Both the position numbers and the translations under genes were made by a program. A stretch of DNA of 64,000 nt, taken from the NCBI GenBank assembly GCA_902567635.1, contig CACFNV010000001.1, positions 31,127 to 95,126 on the forward strand, read 5' to 3'. The stretch's first letter is position 1. Each line of letters begins with the position of its first letter. This DNA is from an uncultured Alphaproteobacteria bacterium (lineage in GTDB: Bacteria; Pseudomonadota; Alphaproteobacteria; Rhodobacterales; Rhodobacteraceae). Of this stretch, positions 9,380-18,868 are shown piece after piece. Under the pieces are notes generated by a model. That model saw nothing but the letters and a program-made list of their open reading frames with translations. It searched no databases and was not told the DNA's origin.

Positions 9380-10507
9380 TCATTTCCCCAAAAGTTCCTT
9401 TAATAGAGAATGAACTCTATTACAAATCTCTCCAGTTGCAATCGTTAATCTTAAAGCGTTGGGTAATCCATAAGACTCCACCCGCCTTGCAATTAAGCCA
9501 TTTTTTTTCAAAAAATTGTCAGCTTTGAGGAGTTGTTGTCTCTCCGAAAACCTTAATAGTAAGAAATTTGCATAGGAGAGATCCACTTCCAAACCCAGGG
9601 CCAATAATTTTTTTCTTAAACTATCTCTATTTTCTCTGTTCAATCTCCTCTGTTTTTCCACAAATTTTTTATCTAAAATTGATATTTCTGCGAGTTTTAA
9701 TCCAACAGACGAAATATTAAAAGGAGACCTAACGGTATTTAAAACATTTACTATGTCCTGTGATCCATATCCCCATCCAACTCGGAGGCCTCCTAATCCA
9801 TAAATTTTTGAAAACGTCCTTGTTATAAAGATATTATGAAACTCATCTGCCAGTTTTAGTCCACCATCATAATTTTCTATATATTCAGCATAGGCCCCAT
9901 CTAAAACCAATAATATATTGGGACATAATTTTTTCCTTAACCGTTTTATTTCATCAAGACCGATCATTGTCCCTGTTGGGTTATTAGGGTTAGCCAAAAA
10001 TACTATTCTGGTTGTTTTTGAAACTCGCGCTAGGATGTTGTCAACAGATGCAACTCTATTATTTTCATCAGCCTTTACAGGTTTGGCACCAGCTGCTATT
10101 GCAGATATTTTATACATTAAGAAGCCATGTTCAGTATAAATCACTTCGTCTCCAACTTGAGAATAACAGCGACACAGCAACTGAATAATTTCGTCTGATC
10201 CAGCACCACAAAAAATTTTTTCCTTATCTATATTATAAACATCAGATATGGCTTGCCTGAGCGACAAATGATCACTTTCTGGATATTCAAAAAGAGAGTC
10301 TTGGAGGGAGTTGTAAATATTTTTTATTTTCTCACTAGGTCCATTTAAATTTTCATTGGCACTTAACTTGGTTATGCTAGCTTGACCTTCGATTGCATGT
10401 TCTCCACTAATATACTTTGGAACTTTAAGGAATTGCTTTGATGGCATTATTTTATTCTTGGACTTATTCATGATATTTTCCAGAAAATTGGTGTATCTTT
10501 CTTTCAT
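9380..10507 (-). CDS. hisC: histidinol-phosphate aminotransferase
   Basis: A 375-residue class I/II PLP aminotransferase. LSANENLNGPSEK is the typical N-terminal substrate loop, AGSDEIIQLLCR and NPNNPTG bind PLP, and TFSKIYGLGGLRVGW holds the Schiff-base lysine. It converts imidazole-acetol phosphate to histidinol phosphate and may serve prephenate or aromatic transamination, given that tyrA follows directly. The start is uncertain: ATG 10507 follows the priA stop by three bases, but an in-frame ATG at 10471 gives a more usual length. Confidence 0.9.
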   Translation of the reverse strand: MKERYTNFLENIMNKSKNKIMPSKQFLKVPKYISGEHAIEGQASITKLSANENLNGPSEKIKNIYNSLQDSLFEYPESDHLSLRQAISDVYNIDKEKIFCGAGSDEIIQLLCRCYSQVGDEVIYTEHGFLMYKISAIAAGAKPVKADENNRVASVDNILARVSKTTRIVFLANPNNPTGTMIGLDEIKRLRKKLCPNILLVLDGAYAEYIENYDGGLKLADEFHNIFITRTFSKIYGLGGLRVGWGYGSQDIVNVLNTVRSPFNISSVGLKLAEISILDKKFVEKQRRLNRENRDSLRKKLLALGLEVDLSYANFLLLRFSERQQLLKADNFLKKNGLIARRVESYGLPNALRLTIATGEICNRVHSLLKELLGK

Positions 10508-10510
10508 ACT

Positions 10511-12682
10511 CTAATAAAAACTATACGGATCAATGTCCACACTAAAATATATACCCTTCGGGACAACAACTTTTTTTAGCCATTCTCTTATTTCTAACTG
10601 GGAGAACCTTTCAAAGTTTCTAGTTTTAATCAATAATCTAACTCGTATTTTTTTTCTTATTTTGGGAATAGGAGCTAAAGCTGGGCCAAAAATCTCGCAG
10701 TTTTTTAACTTTAACAATTTAAATTGTTTCTTCAAATCCACTCCAAACTCAATCAATGCTCTCTCAAAAAAACCTGATATAATAATAGAAATTAATTTCC
10801 CATAAGGAGGTGCTCCTCCACGTTTCCTTTCCCGCAATTCGGTTTCTAAAAAACCTTCGGCTGTATCATGCAATAGAGCTTGGAAAACTGCATGATCTGG
10901 CAACCAGGTTTGAAGAAAAGCACTGCTGCCATCGGAAAATCTGCCAGCCCTTCCTATTACTTGTTTTATGGTTTGATAGCTTTTTTCAAGAATTCTATGG
11001 TCTCCTGCGCTTAAACCCATATCAGCATCGATAACTGCAACCAACTTTAACATTGGAAAATTGTATCCTTTTGATACCAATTGGGTTCCAATTATTATAT
11101 CGTTTTTTCCTGACTTTATTTCTTCTAACACCGCCGGCATTTTTTCTTTATCTGAAAAGAAATCAGATGATAACACTACACTTTTATTGTTGGGGAAAAG
11201 TCTTCTAATCTCTGATTGAATTCTTTCAACCCCTGGTCCTATTGGAATTAATTTGCTACCTTCCTTGCATTCATTGCAATTGGTATCTAAAGGTTCCGTG
11301 GAACCACATATGTGACAAAGATAACAATTTTTTTCACGGTGTAATACCAAATTTGTAGCACAATTTTTGCAAGTTATGGATTGCCTACATCGAGTGCAAA
11401 AAGAAATAGGGGCGTAACCTCTTCTATTTAAATATAATAGAACCTGTTCACCACGCTCAAGAGCAATTTCTATTTCTCGATTTAAGTTCGGAGAAATCCA
11501 AGTATCCCTATTTAACTTTTCTTCATTCATATCTATAAGTCTGATTCGAGGCTGTTGTACTTTTCCGTAACGCTCAGGTAAGTCAATTTTCTTGTATTTC
11601 CCAATCTTAAAATTGTGCCACGTTTCAATACTTGGCGTTGCAGAAGAAAGAACAACACTACATAGAGCCAATGACCCTCTCAACACAGCCAAATCTCTAG
11701 CGTTATATATGGGAACTTCTTCCTGCTTATAAGCGTTATCATGCTCCTCATCGATGACAATTAAACCCAAACGCTTGTAAGGTAAAAAAATAGCAGATCT
11801 TGCACCAACTAAGACCTTTAACTCACCGCTAACTATTCTATTATAAACACTCCTACGCTTTGACACTGATAATCGGGAATGCCATTCTCCAGGGATAACG
11901 CCATATCGGTTTTTTATACGTTCAATAAAATCGATGGTAAGTGATATTTCTGGAAGAAGAATTAAAGCTTGTTTATTTTTACTCAAACACTCCGATACTG
12001 CATCCAAATAAACTTCTGTTTTTCCCGAACCTGTTACTCCAAAAAGTAACCAAGGAGAGAAAGAGTTTTGAGTCACATCTTTTCTAATCATGGTTGAGGC
12101 TTTTTTCTGCCTCTCAGAAAGAGTTTTCGAAAACTTAGGTTTTATTATCTCATTTTTTTTTATTTCATCTAATTTTATTAAAATTCCTTGATGAACCATT
12201 GAGGTAATTAATGATCTACTTACTTTAATTTTATCAGAAATGCTTTTAAACGAAGCTTTTTTCTGAGAAAATTTTTTAAAGATCTCTACTACTTCGGCTT
12301 GTTTTTGAGTTAATTTTTTAATACTCAAACTATTATTCTCGAACATAATATCGGCACGTTCTTTTTTATGAAAGTCAAGATTTTGAACAGTCATTTTTAA
12401 GAAGGCCTGAATTGGTGAAAGAGTATACGTATGTGCTTTTTTTAGGAAAAGGATCATCTCCTCGCTGAGTTTAAATGTGCCTACAACTCTTAAAATAGAT
12501 TTTAAATCCCCTGGCTGAAATTCGGGAGATCCGTCTCTCCAAACTACTCCCAAAACAATCCTATTTCCTAAAGGCACTTCAACCAAGTTACCAATTTGTA
12601 TTTCAACATCATTTGTCTTATAGTCCAAAATGGGTATTTTTGGGTTTGTAAATATAATTCCAAATTTTTTTTCTTCTGACAT
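10511..12682 (-). CDS. priA: primosomal replication restart helicase PriA
   Basis: A 723-residue superfamily 2 DNA helicase that reloads the replisome at stalled forks. Visible parts are an N-terminal DNA-binding region, Walker A GVTGSGKTEVY, Walker B VIDEEHD, and four Cys pairs (CTRCRQSITCKNC, CYLCHICG, CNECKEG) forming the two-zinc domain. A helicase C motif (IGTQLVSKGYNFP, QVIGRAGR) follows. It is the first gene of a block continuing into hisC and tyrA with three- and one-base spacing. In many alphaproteobacteria priA adjoins atpH; here they lie about 10 kb apart. Confidence 0.95.
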   Translation of the reverse strand: MSEEKKFGIIFTNPKIPILDYKTNDVEIQIGNLVEVPLGNRIVLGVVWRDGSPEFQPGDLKSILRVVGTFKLSEEMILFLKKAHTYTLSPIQAFLKMTVQNLDFHKKERADIMFENNSLSIKKLTQKQAEVVEIFKKFSQKKASFKSISDKIKVSRSLITSMVHQGILIKLDEIKKNEIIKPKFSKTLSERQKKASTMIRKDVTQNSFSPWLLFGVTGSGKTEVYLDAVSECLSKNKQALILLPEISLTIDFIERIKNRYGVIPGEWHSRLSVSKRRSVYNRIVSGELKVLVGARSAIFLPYKRLGLIVIDEEHDNAYKQEEVPIYNARDLAVLRGSLALCSVVLSSATPSIETWHNFKIGKYKKIDLPERYGKVQQPRIRLIDMNEEKLNRDTWISPNLNREIEIALERGEQVLLYLNRRGYAPISFCTRCRQSITCKNCATNLVLHREKNCYLCHICGSTEPLDTNCNECKEGSKLIPIGPGVERIQSEIRRLFPNNKSVVLSSDFFSDKEKMPAVLEEIKSGKNDIIIGTQLVSKGYNFPMLKLVAVIDADMGLSAGDHRILEKSYQTIKQVIGRAGRFSDGSSAFLQTWLPDHAVFQALLHDTAEGFLETELRERKRGGAPPYGKLISIIISGFFERALIEFGVDLKKQFKLLKLKNCEIFGPALAPIPKIRKKIRVRLLIKTRNFERFSQLEIREWLKKVVVPKGIYFSVDIDPYSFY

Positions 12683-12775
12683 TAATTTTTACTCGAACTT
12701 AATTTTTCTTTCTTTGAAATAAATCACCATGTAGACTACAGCTTTAATTCAATATTGAGCCAAAAAGGTATCGCC

Positions 12776-13429
12776 ATGCAATTATTTCTTGATGGATCAG
12801 AAATCGACAAAATAATAGAATATAATAATATTGGTATTTTAGACGGAATAACAACTAATCCGTCTATAATTTTAAAGTCAGGAAAAAACGTTTTTGAAGT
12901 GATTGCCGAAATCACAAAAATCGTTAAAGGGTCCGTGAGTGTCGAAGTGAGCGCTACGGATAGAGAAGAGATGTACTTACAAGGAAAAAAGCTTTCCGCA
13001 ATAGCTGAAAATGTTACAGTTAAACTTCCTATTACATGGGAGGGTCTTGCGGCTTGCAAACGACTTTCTGATGAAGGCACTAGTGTTAACATGACCTTAT
13101 GTTTCTCATCCTCTCAAGCTCTCCTTGCAGCTAAAGCTAAAGCAAGTTTTGTAAGTCCTTTTATTGGAAGGTTGGATGACAGCAATCAAGATGGAGCAAA
13201 CTTGATTTCTGAAATAAAGAAAATTTATATCAATTATGGGTTTAATACGAAGATATTGGCAGCATCAATCAGAACAATTAATCATGTTAAAGAATGTGCT
13301 TCAATTGGCGCAGATGTAGCTACTATACCAGTTAATGTTTTTGACAAGCTTATAAAACATCCTCTAACCGACTCTGGACTTAAGCAATTCACTAATGACT
13401 GGAATAAAACAGGTCAATCAATATTGTAG
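12776..13429 (+). CDS. fsa: fructose-6-phosphate aldolase / transaldolase-like protein
   Basis: A 217-residue TIM-barrel enzyme of the short transaldolase (TalC/Fsa) class. MQLFLDGSEIDKI and DGITTNPSIILKSG form the N-terminal phosphate region. NVTVKLPITWEGLAACK holds the Schiff-base lysine of VKLP, and SFVSPFIGRLDD is the family's active-site segment. It probably transfers or cleaves dihydroxyacetone units of sugar phosphates. The frame opens at TTG 12755, but ATG 12776, with AAAGG upstream and the family-typical MQLFLD start, is chosen. DUF484 follows after four bases. Confidence 0.88.
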   Translation: MQLFLDGSEIDKIIEYNNIGILDGITTNPSIILKSGKNVFEVIAEITKIVKGSVSVEVSATDREEMYLQGKKLSAIAENVTVKLPITWEGLAACKRLSDEGTSVNMTLCFSSSQALLAAKAKASFVSPFIGRLDDSNQDGANLISEIKKIYINYGFNTKILAASIRTINHVKECASIGADVATIPVNVFDKLIKHPLTDSGLKQFTNDWNKTGQSIL

Positions 13430-13433
13430 TTGA

Positions 13434-14126
13434 ATGAAAAAAAATAAATTAAATGAGGACGTAAGGCAAAAGATCCTTAAAAATCCAGATTTGGTATTGT
13501 TGGATCAGGAAATTTTTATGTCCTTAATTAACGAAAACAATTTTTCTGATGATGAAAATATTGTAGACATTAGAAATATATTTCTCAAAAGACTAGGCGC
13601 TAAACTTGAAAATTTAAAAAACGCAAATGATAAGATACTTAAAAATGCTTATGAAAATCAACTGAGTGTAAATAAAATACATAAGTGTTGTTTATCTGTT
13701 CTTGACTCAAAAACCATCCAAGAGCTATTTATGAAACTATTTGATGAGTTTCCAATTTTTCTGAAAATAAACTCTCTAAAAATAGTTTTAGAAAAAACGG
13801 TTCAATTTGACGGGGATATAAAAAATATTAAATATGCTTCTAAAGAGGAACTGTTAGATTTTTCTAAATTTGTAGGCCTCACCGAGTCTAGACTAGTTAT
13901 TTTGCGAGAGGATTTAAGTTACGAGCACAGATTTAATCTAGGTTTAGATTCTTCTCAGGACAATGTCGAATCTGAAGCAATATTGAGCCTAAACATCAAA
14001 AATAAAGGGCTAGGATTTATTTTTCTTGAAGCTAACGACAAGAAAACGTTCTCAATAGACCAAGCTACTGACTACTTGGAGTTTCTAAGCAAAATTATTT
14101 CTAAACAAATAGAGAACTTATCATAG
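13434..14126 (+). CDS. DUF484 family protein
   Basis: A 230-residue cytoplasmic protein. The N-terminus (VRQKILKNPDLVLLDQEIFMSLI) has the short helix seen in DUF484 proteins, and the rest resembles a GAF-like fold ending in LEFLSKIISKQIENL. DUF484 genes commonly precede xerC in proteobacteria, as here. The molecular role is unknown. Its ATG lies four bases after the fsa stop, so these genes are probably co-transcribed. Confidence 0.7.
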   Translation: MKKNKLNEDVRQKILKNPDLVLLDQEIFMSLINENNFSDDENIVDIRNIFLKRLGAKLENLKNANDKILKNAYENQLSVNKIHKCCLSVLDSKTIQELFMKLFDEFPIFLKINSLKIVLEKTVQFDGDIKNIKYASKEELLDFSKFVGLTESRLVILREDLSYEHRFNLGLDSSQDNVESEAILSLNIKNKGLGFIFLEANDKKTFSIDQATDYLEFLSKIISKQIENLS

Positions 14127-14177
14127 AAAATATAGTTTTATTTCAAGAGATCAAATAAACACTTCGAGATTATAAAG

Positions 14178-15089
14178 ATGACCACCAAACTTGAAAAAAT
14201 ACTTAATGAATGGATTTCATACAACTCTAATGTGCGGAAATTATCACTTAACTCAATTAAGTCATATAGTATTGATCTCAAAAGTTTTTGTACCTTTGCC
14301 TTCAATGATAATACCGATGTTTCTCCATCAGATTTTAGAAAAATAAAATTAGCAGACTTTAGAAATTGGATTGTGTCACTAAAATCACAATCGGTTGGCT
14401 CTGCAACAATATGTCGAAAAATCTCTAGCTTAAAAAATTTTCTTTCTTGGTTAGACAATACGTATAATGAGAAAAATCCTGATATAGAAAAATTGGATTC
14501 ACCTCGAAAAGACAAAAACCTCCCAAGACCCAATTCGATAAAAGAGATAGAAAAGTTATTAAAATCAATCGAAAAAGCCAAAGAGCGAAAGTGGGTAATT
14601 CTAAGGAATAAAGCTATTTTTATTTTGCTTTACACTTGTGGCATGCGAATCTCTGAGGCATTAGATTTAAAGAGATCTGTATTACCTCTGGGTGACAGCA
14701 TCATTGTTAAAGGAAAGGGAAACAAGGAAAGAATGGTTCCTATATTAGAAATTACAGATCAGATAATAAAAGAGTATCTTCAAAGCATTCCTTTTTATAA
14801 AAAAGCAAATGATTTTTTATTTTTAGGGATAAGGGGAAAAAAGCTTTCTCCACGATCTTTTCAAAAAGTTATCGAAAAAGCACGAAAAGAAAATGGTTTT
14901 TTAGAAACAACTACTCCTCACTCACTTCGTCACTCATTCGCAACTCACATGCTTAACGAGAACACTGACTTAAGAAGCATTCAAAAACTATTGGGGCACT
15001 CTTCTCTTTCTAGCACTGAGATATATACCCAGGTAGAGGAAAAAAAGTTAATTCAGGTTTATAGGTCGACGCATCCAAGAGAAAAATAA
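14178..15089 (+). CDS. xerC: site-specific tyrosine recombinase XerC
   Basis: A 303-residue recombinase that, with XerD, resolves chromosome dimers at dif. A SAM-like core-binding domain (about 10-95) precedes the catalytic domain. The catalytic set is complete: Arg in CGMRISEAL, Lys in KGKGNKERMVP, His and Arg in HSLRHSFATH, His in LGHSSLS, and the Tyr nucleophile in STEIYTQV. The position after DUF484 favours XerC over XerD. No attachment site or phage gene is nearby, so it is a housekeeping enzyme. Confidence 0.88.
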   Translation: MTTKLEKILNEWISYNSNVRKLSLNSIKSYSIDLKSFCTFAFNDNTDVSPSDFRKIKLADFRNWIVSLKSQSVGSATICRKISSLKNFLSWLDNTYNEKNPDIEKLDSPRKDKNLPRPNSIKEIEKLLKSIEKAKERKWVILRNKAIFILLYTCGMRISEALDLKRSVLPLGDSIIVKGKGNKERMVPILEITDQIIKEYLQSIPFYKKANDFLFLGIRGKKLSPRSFQKVIEKARKENGFLETTTPHSLRHSFATHMLNENTDLRSIQKLLGHSSLSSTEIYTQVEEKKLIQVYRSTHPREK

Positions 15090-15094
15090 TTTCA

Positions 15095-17995
15095 CTACTC
15101 TATTGAATTGATAACTGAAGAACATCTGATGCATAAAGCCTTTTCTGAATCAAACCCAGAATTCTTATATGTCCAACATCTTTCACATTTATGGCCAGTT
15201 GCTATTTTGCAAATAACACCAATGTCTGGTGTTTCATCTGAGGTAAAGCAATCACTTGGTAATTCTCCTTCTATGTGCTTAACATCAAACCCGGAGGTTA
15301 TGCATATTTCACCCATATCTGCTAACTTAATCATACTGTATAGACTTTTATCTTTTATAAAAATTGTTGGAAAAGCTTCTAAGCTAGAGCCAATTACCTT
15401 ATCTCTTCTAAAAATTTCAATTGCCCCTGTAACAACCTTTCTTACTTTTCTAATTAGATCCCATTTTTCTTCAATCTCTTTATTTTTCCAATGATTTTCA
15501 GACTTAGGAATATCTAAAAGGTGCACCGATTTATCTTCATCGGGAAACCTTTCAAGATATACCTCCTCCATTGTGAAAGGTAAAATGGGAGCAAACCATG
15601 TAATAAGCCGATAGAAAAGCAAATCAAGAAGAGTTAGCGTTGCTTTTCTTTTCAAGCTATTTTTGCCCTCACAATATAAAACATCTTTTCTTATATCAAA
15701 ATAAAAGGAAGATAGATCCTGAGTACAAAATTGAAAATAAATTTGAAAAACATGTTGAAAAGAATAAGACTCATATGCATCTCTTATTTTTTTATCTACT
15801 TCAAAAACCCTATTTAGAATATATTTTTCAAGGTCAGGAAGTTCATTATACTCAATAATACTTTCTCTATATTCACTTAAATTTCCAAGTAAAAACCTCG
15901 CAGTATTTCTAAGTTTCCTATAACTATCCGCAACGCCCTTTAAAATTTCAGGCCCAATTCTCATATCCACTGTATAATCGCATTGGGCAACCCAAAGCCT
16001 CAAAATATCCGCGCCATATTGCTTGATTACTTGTTGAGGGCTAACCGTGTTCCCAAGGGACTTAGACATTTTCAATCCCTTTTCATCTAAAATAAACCCG
16101 TGAGTTAAAACACCCTCGTAGGGAGCTCTTCCCCGAGTTCCACAAGATTGAAGCAAAGAGGAGTGAAAGAACCCTCTATGTTGATCGGTTCCCTCAAGGT
16201 ATAAATCAGCTGGCCACTCCCCATCTGGCCTATCTCTGAGAACATATGCATGGGTTGAGCCAGAGTCGAACCACACGTCCAAAATATCATTTACTTGCTC
16301 AAATTGATCTGGATCATATAAACCATCTAAAAATCTCTCTTTTGACCCCTCTTTGAACCATGCATCAGCTCCCTCTTTTCTAAAAATATCATTAATTCTT
16401 TTGTTTAATTTATCATCTTTTAAAATAAATTCAGGATGATCTGGTGCACAATCTTTTTTAACAAAACATGTTAGTGGAACTCCCCAGGCGCGTTGCCTCG
16501 ACAAAACCCAATCTGGTCTCGAGGAAACCATATTAAATAACCTATTTCTACCAGACTTTGGAACCCATTTTACTAATTTGTCGATAGACGTTAACGCTCG
16601 TTCTCTAATAGATTTGCCATTATCATCAAGACCATCCTCCAACGGTCTATCGATATTCACAAACCACTGAGGCGTGTTTCTAAAAATTACTGGAGCTCTA
16701 GATCTCCAACTATGTGGGTATGAATGTTCCAGTATGCCTCTGGCGATAAGGCGATCAGCTTCAACTAGCTTATCGATAACATTTCTATTTGCCCCACCAT
16801 CTTTACCCTTTTTATCAAAAATTGTTAGACCTTTGAAAAAAGGGACATGATCTGCAAAACTACTATCATCCAGTACATTGTCAGTCATTTTTGACAGCCA
16901 TCCACGCTTCAAAAAAACTTCAAAATCTTCAGCTCCGTGGCTAGGTGCAATATGTACAAATCCTGTTCCCGTTTCATCCGTCACGTGTTCAGCCTCTACC
17001 AACGGCACGTCATAATCCCAGAATCCATTTGCTCCAGATAATCCAAAAAACGGATGTCTAAGGATCAAATTGTTCAAAACAGTACTTTCCACAGATTTGA
17101 CGCGATTATACTTAATTACTCGCGACTTTTTCAGGGTCTCATCTGATAGATTATCAGCGAGAATAATTCGGTCTCCTACCTTAACCCAACACTCATGCTC
17201 AACTTCATTAATCTCATAAAGCCCGTATCTAATACTTGAGTGATATGCTACCGCTTTATTTGAAGGAATTGTCCAAGGAGTAGTAGTCCATATTACTATA
17301 TCGTCTCCCCTAAAATCTCCTTTATCGATCTTGAATTTAACCCAGATTGTAGAGCTTCTATGGTTTTTATATTCTATTTCTGCCTCTGCTAGAGCCGTTT
17401 TTTCTACTGGAGACCACATAACTGGTTTCGAGCCTCTATATACTACGCCTTTATTAACTAAGTTTAGAAACTCTTCAGAAATCACAGCCTCACTTTCGAA
17501 ATCCATCGTTGAATAAGGATTTTTCCAATCTCCAATTACTCCAAGCCTTTTAAATTCCTCTTTCTGTAATTTTATCCAATCCTGAGCAAACTCTCGACAA
17601 TCCTTTCTCAGCTGATTTATCGGAATATCTTCTTTGTTTTTTCCTTTTTGACGATATTTTTCTTCAATTTTCCATTCTATAGGCAAGCCATGACAATCCC
17701 ACCCTGGAACATATACACAATTCATTCCCATTACCTGCTTACTTCTGGTCACAAAATCCTTTAAAATTTTGTTCAAGGCATGACCAATATGTAAATATCC
17801 ATTTGCATAGGGCGGGCCATCGTGCAAAATAAACGTTTTTCTTCCCTCTTTCTTGAACCTTAATTTATTATAAACCTCTATTTTTTCCCATTTTGAAAGC
17901 CACTCTTTTTCCCTTTCGGGTAAATTAGCTCTCATGGGAAAATCAGTCTTAGGTAAAAATAAACTTTGTTTGTAATCTTTTTCAGTTATTGACAT
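15095..17995 (-). CDS. ileS: isoleucyl-tRNA synthetase
   Basis: A 966-residue class Ia synthetase. HIGHAL lies in PPYANGYLHIGHAL, the editing domain follows (TTTPWTIPSNKAVAYH, GTGFVHIAPSHGAEDF), and KMSKS appears in GLKMSKSLGN. A C-terminal zinc finger (CERCWTY with CIRC) is retained, as in the bacterial type. The frame extends to 18049, but ATG 17995 matches the usual N-terminus (SITEKDYKQSLFLPKTDFPM). No T-box or leader fold is seen upstream. It converges on xerC with a five-base gap and is divergent from truA. Confidence 0.95.
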   Translation of the reverse strand: MSITEKDYKQSLFLPKTDFPMRANLPEREKEWLSKWEKIEVYNKLRFKKEGRKTFILHDGPPYANGYLHIGHALNKILKDFVTRSKQVMGMNCVYVPGWDCHGLPIEWKIEEKYRQKGKNKEDIPINQLRKDCREFAQDWIKLQKEEFKRLGVIGDWKNPYSTMDFESEAVISEEFLNLVNKGVVYRGSKPVMWSPVEKTALAEAEIEYKNHRSSTIWVKFKIDKGDFRGDDIVIWTTTPWTIPSNKAVAYHSSIRYGLYEINEVEHECWVKVGDRIILADNLSDETLKKSRVIKYNRVKSVESTVLNNLILRHPFFGLSGANGFWDYDVPLVEAEHVTDETGTGFVHIAPSHGAEDFEVFLKRGWLSKMTDNVLDDSSFADHVPFFKGLTIFDKKGKDGGANRNVIDKLVEADRLIARGILEHSYPHSWRSRAPVIFRNTPQWFVNIDRPLEDGLDDNGKSIRERALTSIDKLVKWVPKSGRNRLFNMVSSRPDWVLSRQRAWGVPLTCFVKKDCAPDHPEFILKDDKLNKRINDIFRKEGADAWFKEGSKERFLDGLYDPDQFEQVNDILDVWFDSGSTHAYVLRDRPDGEWPADLYLEGTDQHRGFFHSSLLQSCGTRGRAPYEGVLTHGFILDEKGLKMSKSLGNTVSPQQVIKQYGADILRLWVAQCDYTVDMRIGPEILKGVADSYRKLRNTARFLLGNLSEYRESIIEYNELPDLEKYILNRVFEVDKKIRDAYESYSFQHVFQIYFQFCTQDLSSFYFDIRKDVLYCEGKNSLKRKATLTLLDLLFYRLITWFAPILPFTMEEVYLERFPDEDKSVHLLDIPKSENHWKNKEIEEKWDLIRKVRKVVTGAIEIFRRDKVIGSSLEAFPTIFIKDKSLYSMIKLADMGEICITSGFDVKHIEGELPSDCFTSDETPDIGVICKIATGHKCERCWTYKNSGFDSEKALCIRCSSVINSIE

Positions 17996-18111
17996 ATTTA
18001 TCACTGTATTTGATAACTGTTTTTTAAATGAAAAAAAGTACATATACAAACAAATATTTTTTTAGTCATAAATCCATTCACCAATTAAAGAGATAAACAA
18101 GAAAAAAATAA

Positions 18112-18864
18112 ATGTACCGCTTTTCGTTAAAACTAGAATACGATGGAACGTGTTTTCATGGATGGCAAATTCAGGATAATATCGAAACTGTTCAAGGTGT
18201 GCTTTTAGAGGCTATAAGGAATTTAGAACCATCCTGCCAAGAGGTAGTTGGGGCAGGAAGAACCGATGCAGGTGTTCACGCGACAAATCAAATAGCGCAT
18301 ATCGACTTAGAAAAATTATGGGAAGAGTACACAGTTCAAAAAGCATTAAACTTTTACTTAGCCAAGAAACCGATCTCTGTGCTAGAGGTAAAACTTGTCG
18401 ACAAGAATTTTCATGCAAGATTTTCTGCAATTAAGCGTCATTATATATACAAAATTTATTATCGAGGAGCTTCCCTTACATTTGAAAGAAATCTATATTG
18501 GAACATCCATTACCCCCTAAATGAAGAACAAATGAAAGTTGCAGCAATGTATCTTGTTGGAAAGCATGATTTTACAACTTTCAGATCTTCTAGTTGCCAA
18601 GCTAAAAGCCCTATGAAAACTATTGATGCTATTTTGATAAAAAAAAATAAATCCGATCATGGATTTATCTACGAATTTCAATTTTCTGCAAGAAGCTTTT
18701 TACATAATCAAATTAGAAGTATTGTTGGTAGTTTAGAAAAAGTTGGTAAAGGATCTTGGTCACCAGAAAGAATTGCTCAAGCATTAAAAGCTAAAGATAG
18801 GTCTCATTGTGGGACAGTAGCACCTCCTCAAGGCCTTTATTTAAGTGGAATAGAATACGATTAA
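18112..18864 (+). CDS. truA: tRNA pseudouridine(38-40) synthase
   Basis: A 250-residue enzyme that makes pseudouridine at positions 38-40 of the tRNA anticodon arm. The catalytic Asp is in GAGRTDAGVHA (near residue 52). The family's N-terminal YDGTCFHGWQ, central DFTTFRSSSCQAKSP and C-terminal FLHNQIRSIVGSL are all present, and the length is normal. It converges on ychF with only four bases between the stop codons. Confidence 0.94.
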   Translation: MYRFSLKLEYDGTCFHGWQIQDNIETVQGVLLEAIRNLEPSCQEVVGAGRTDAGVHATNQIAHIDLEKLWEEYTVQKALNFYLAKKPISVLEVKLVDKNFHARFSAIKRHYIYKIYYRGASLTFERNLYWNIHYPLNEEQMKVAAMYLVGKHDFTTFRSSSCQAKSPMKTIDAILIKKNKSDHGFIYEFQFSARSFLHNQIRSIVGSLEKVGKGSWSPERIAQALKAKDRSHCGTVAPPQGLYLSGIEYD

Positions 18865-18868
18865 AATA

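Noticed and set aside
14178..15089. Phage or island integrase
   Set aside because: The tyrosine recombinase follows DUF484 as chromosomal xerC does, and no att repeats, excisionase or phage genes are near.
17996..18111. T-box leader for ileS
   Set aside because: No T-box consensus (TGGNACCGCG) or terminator hairpin is present in the leader.
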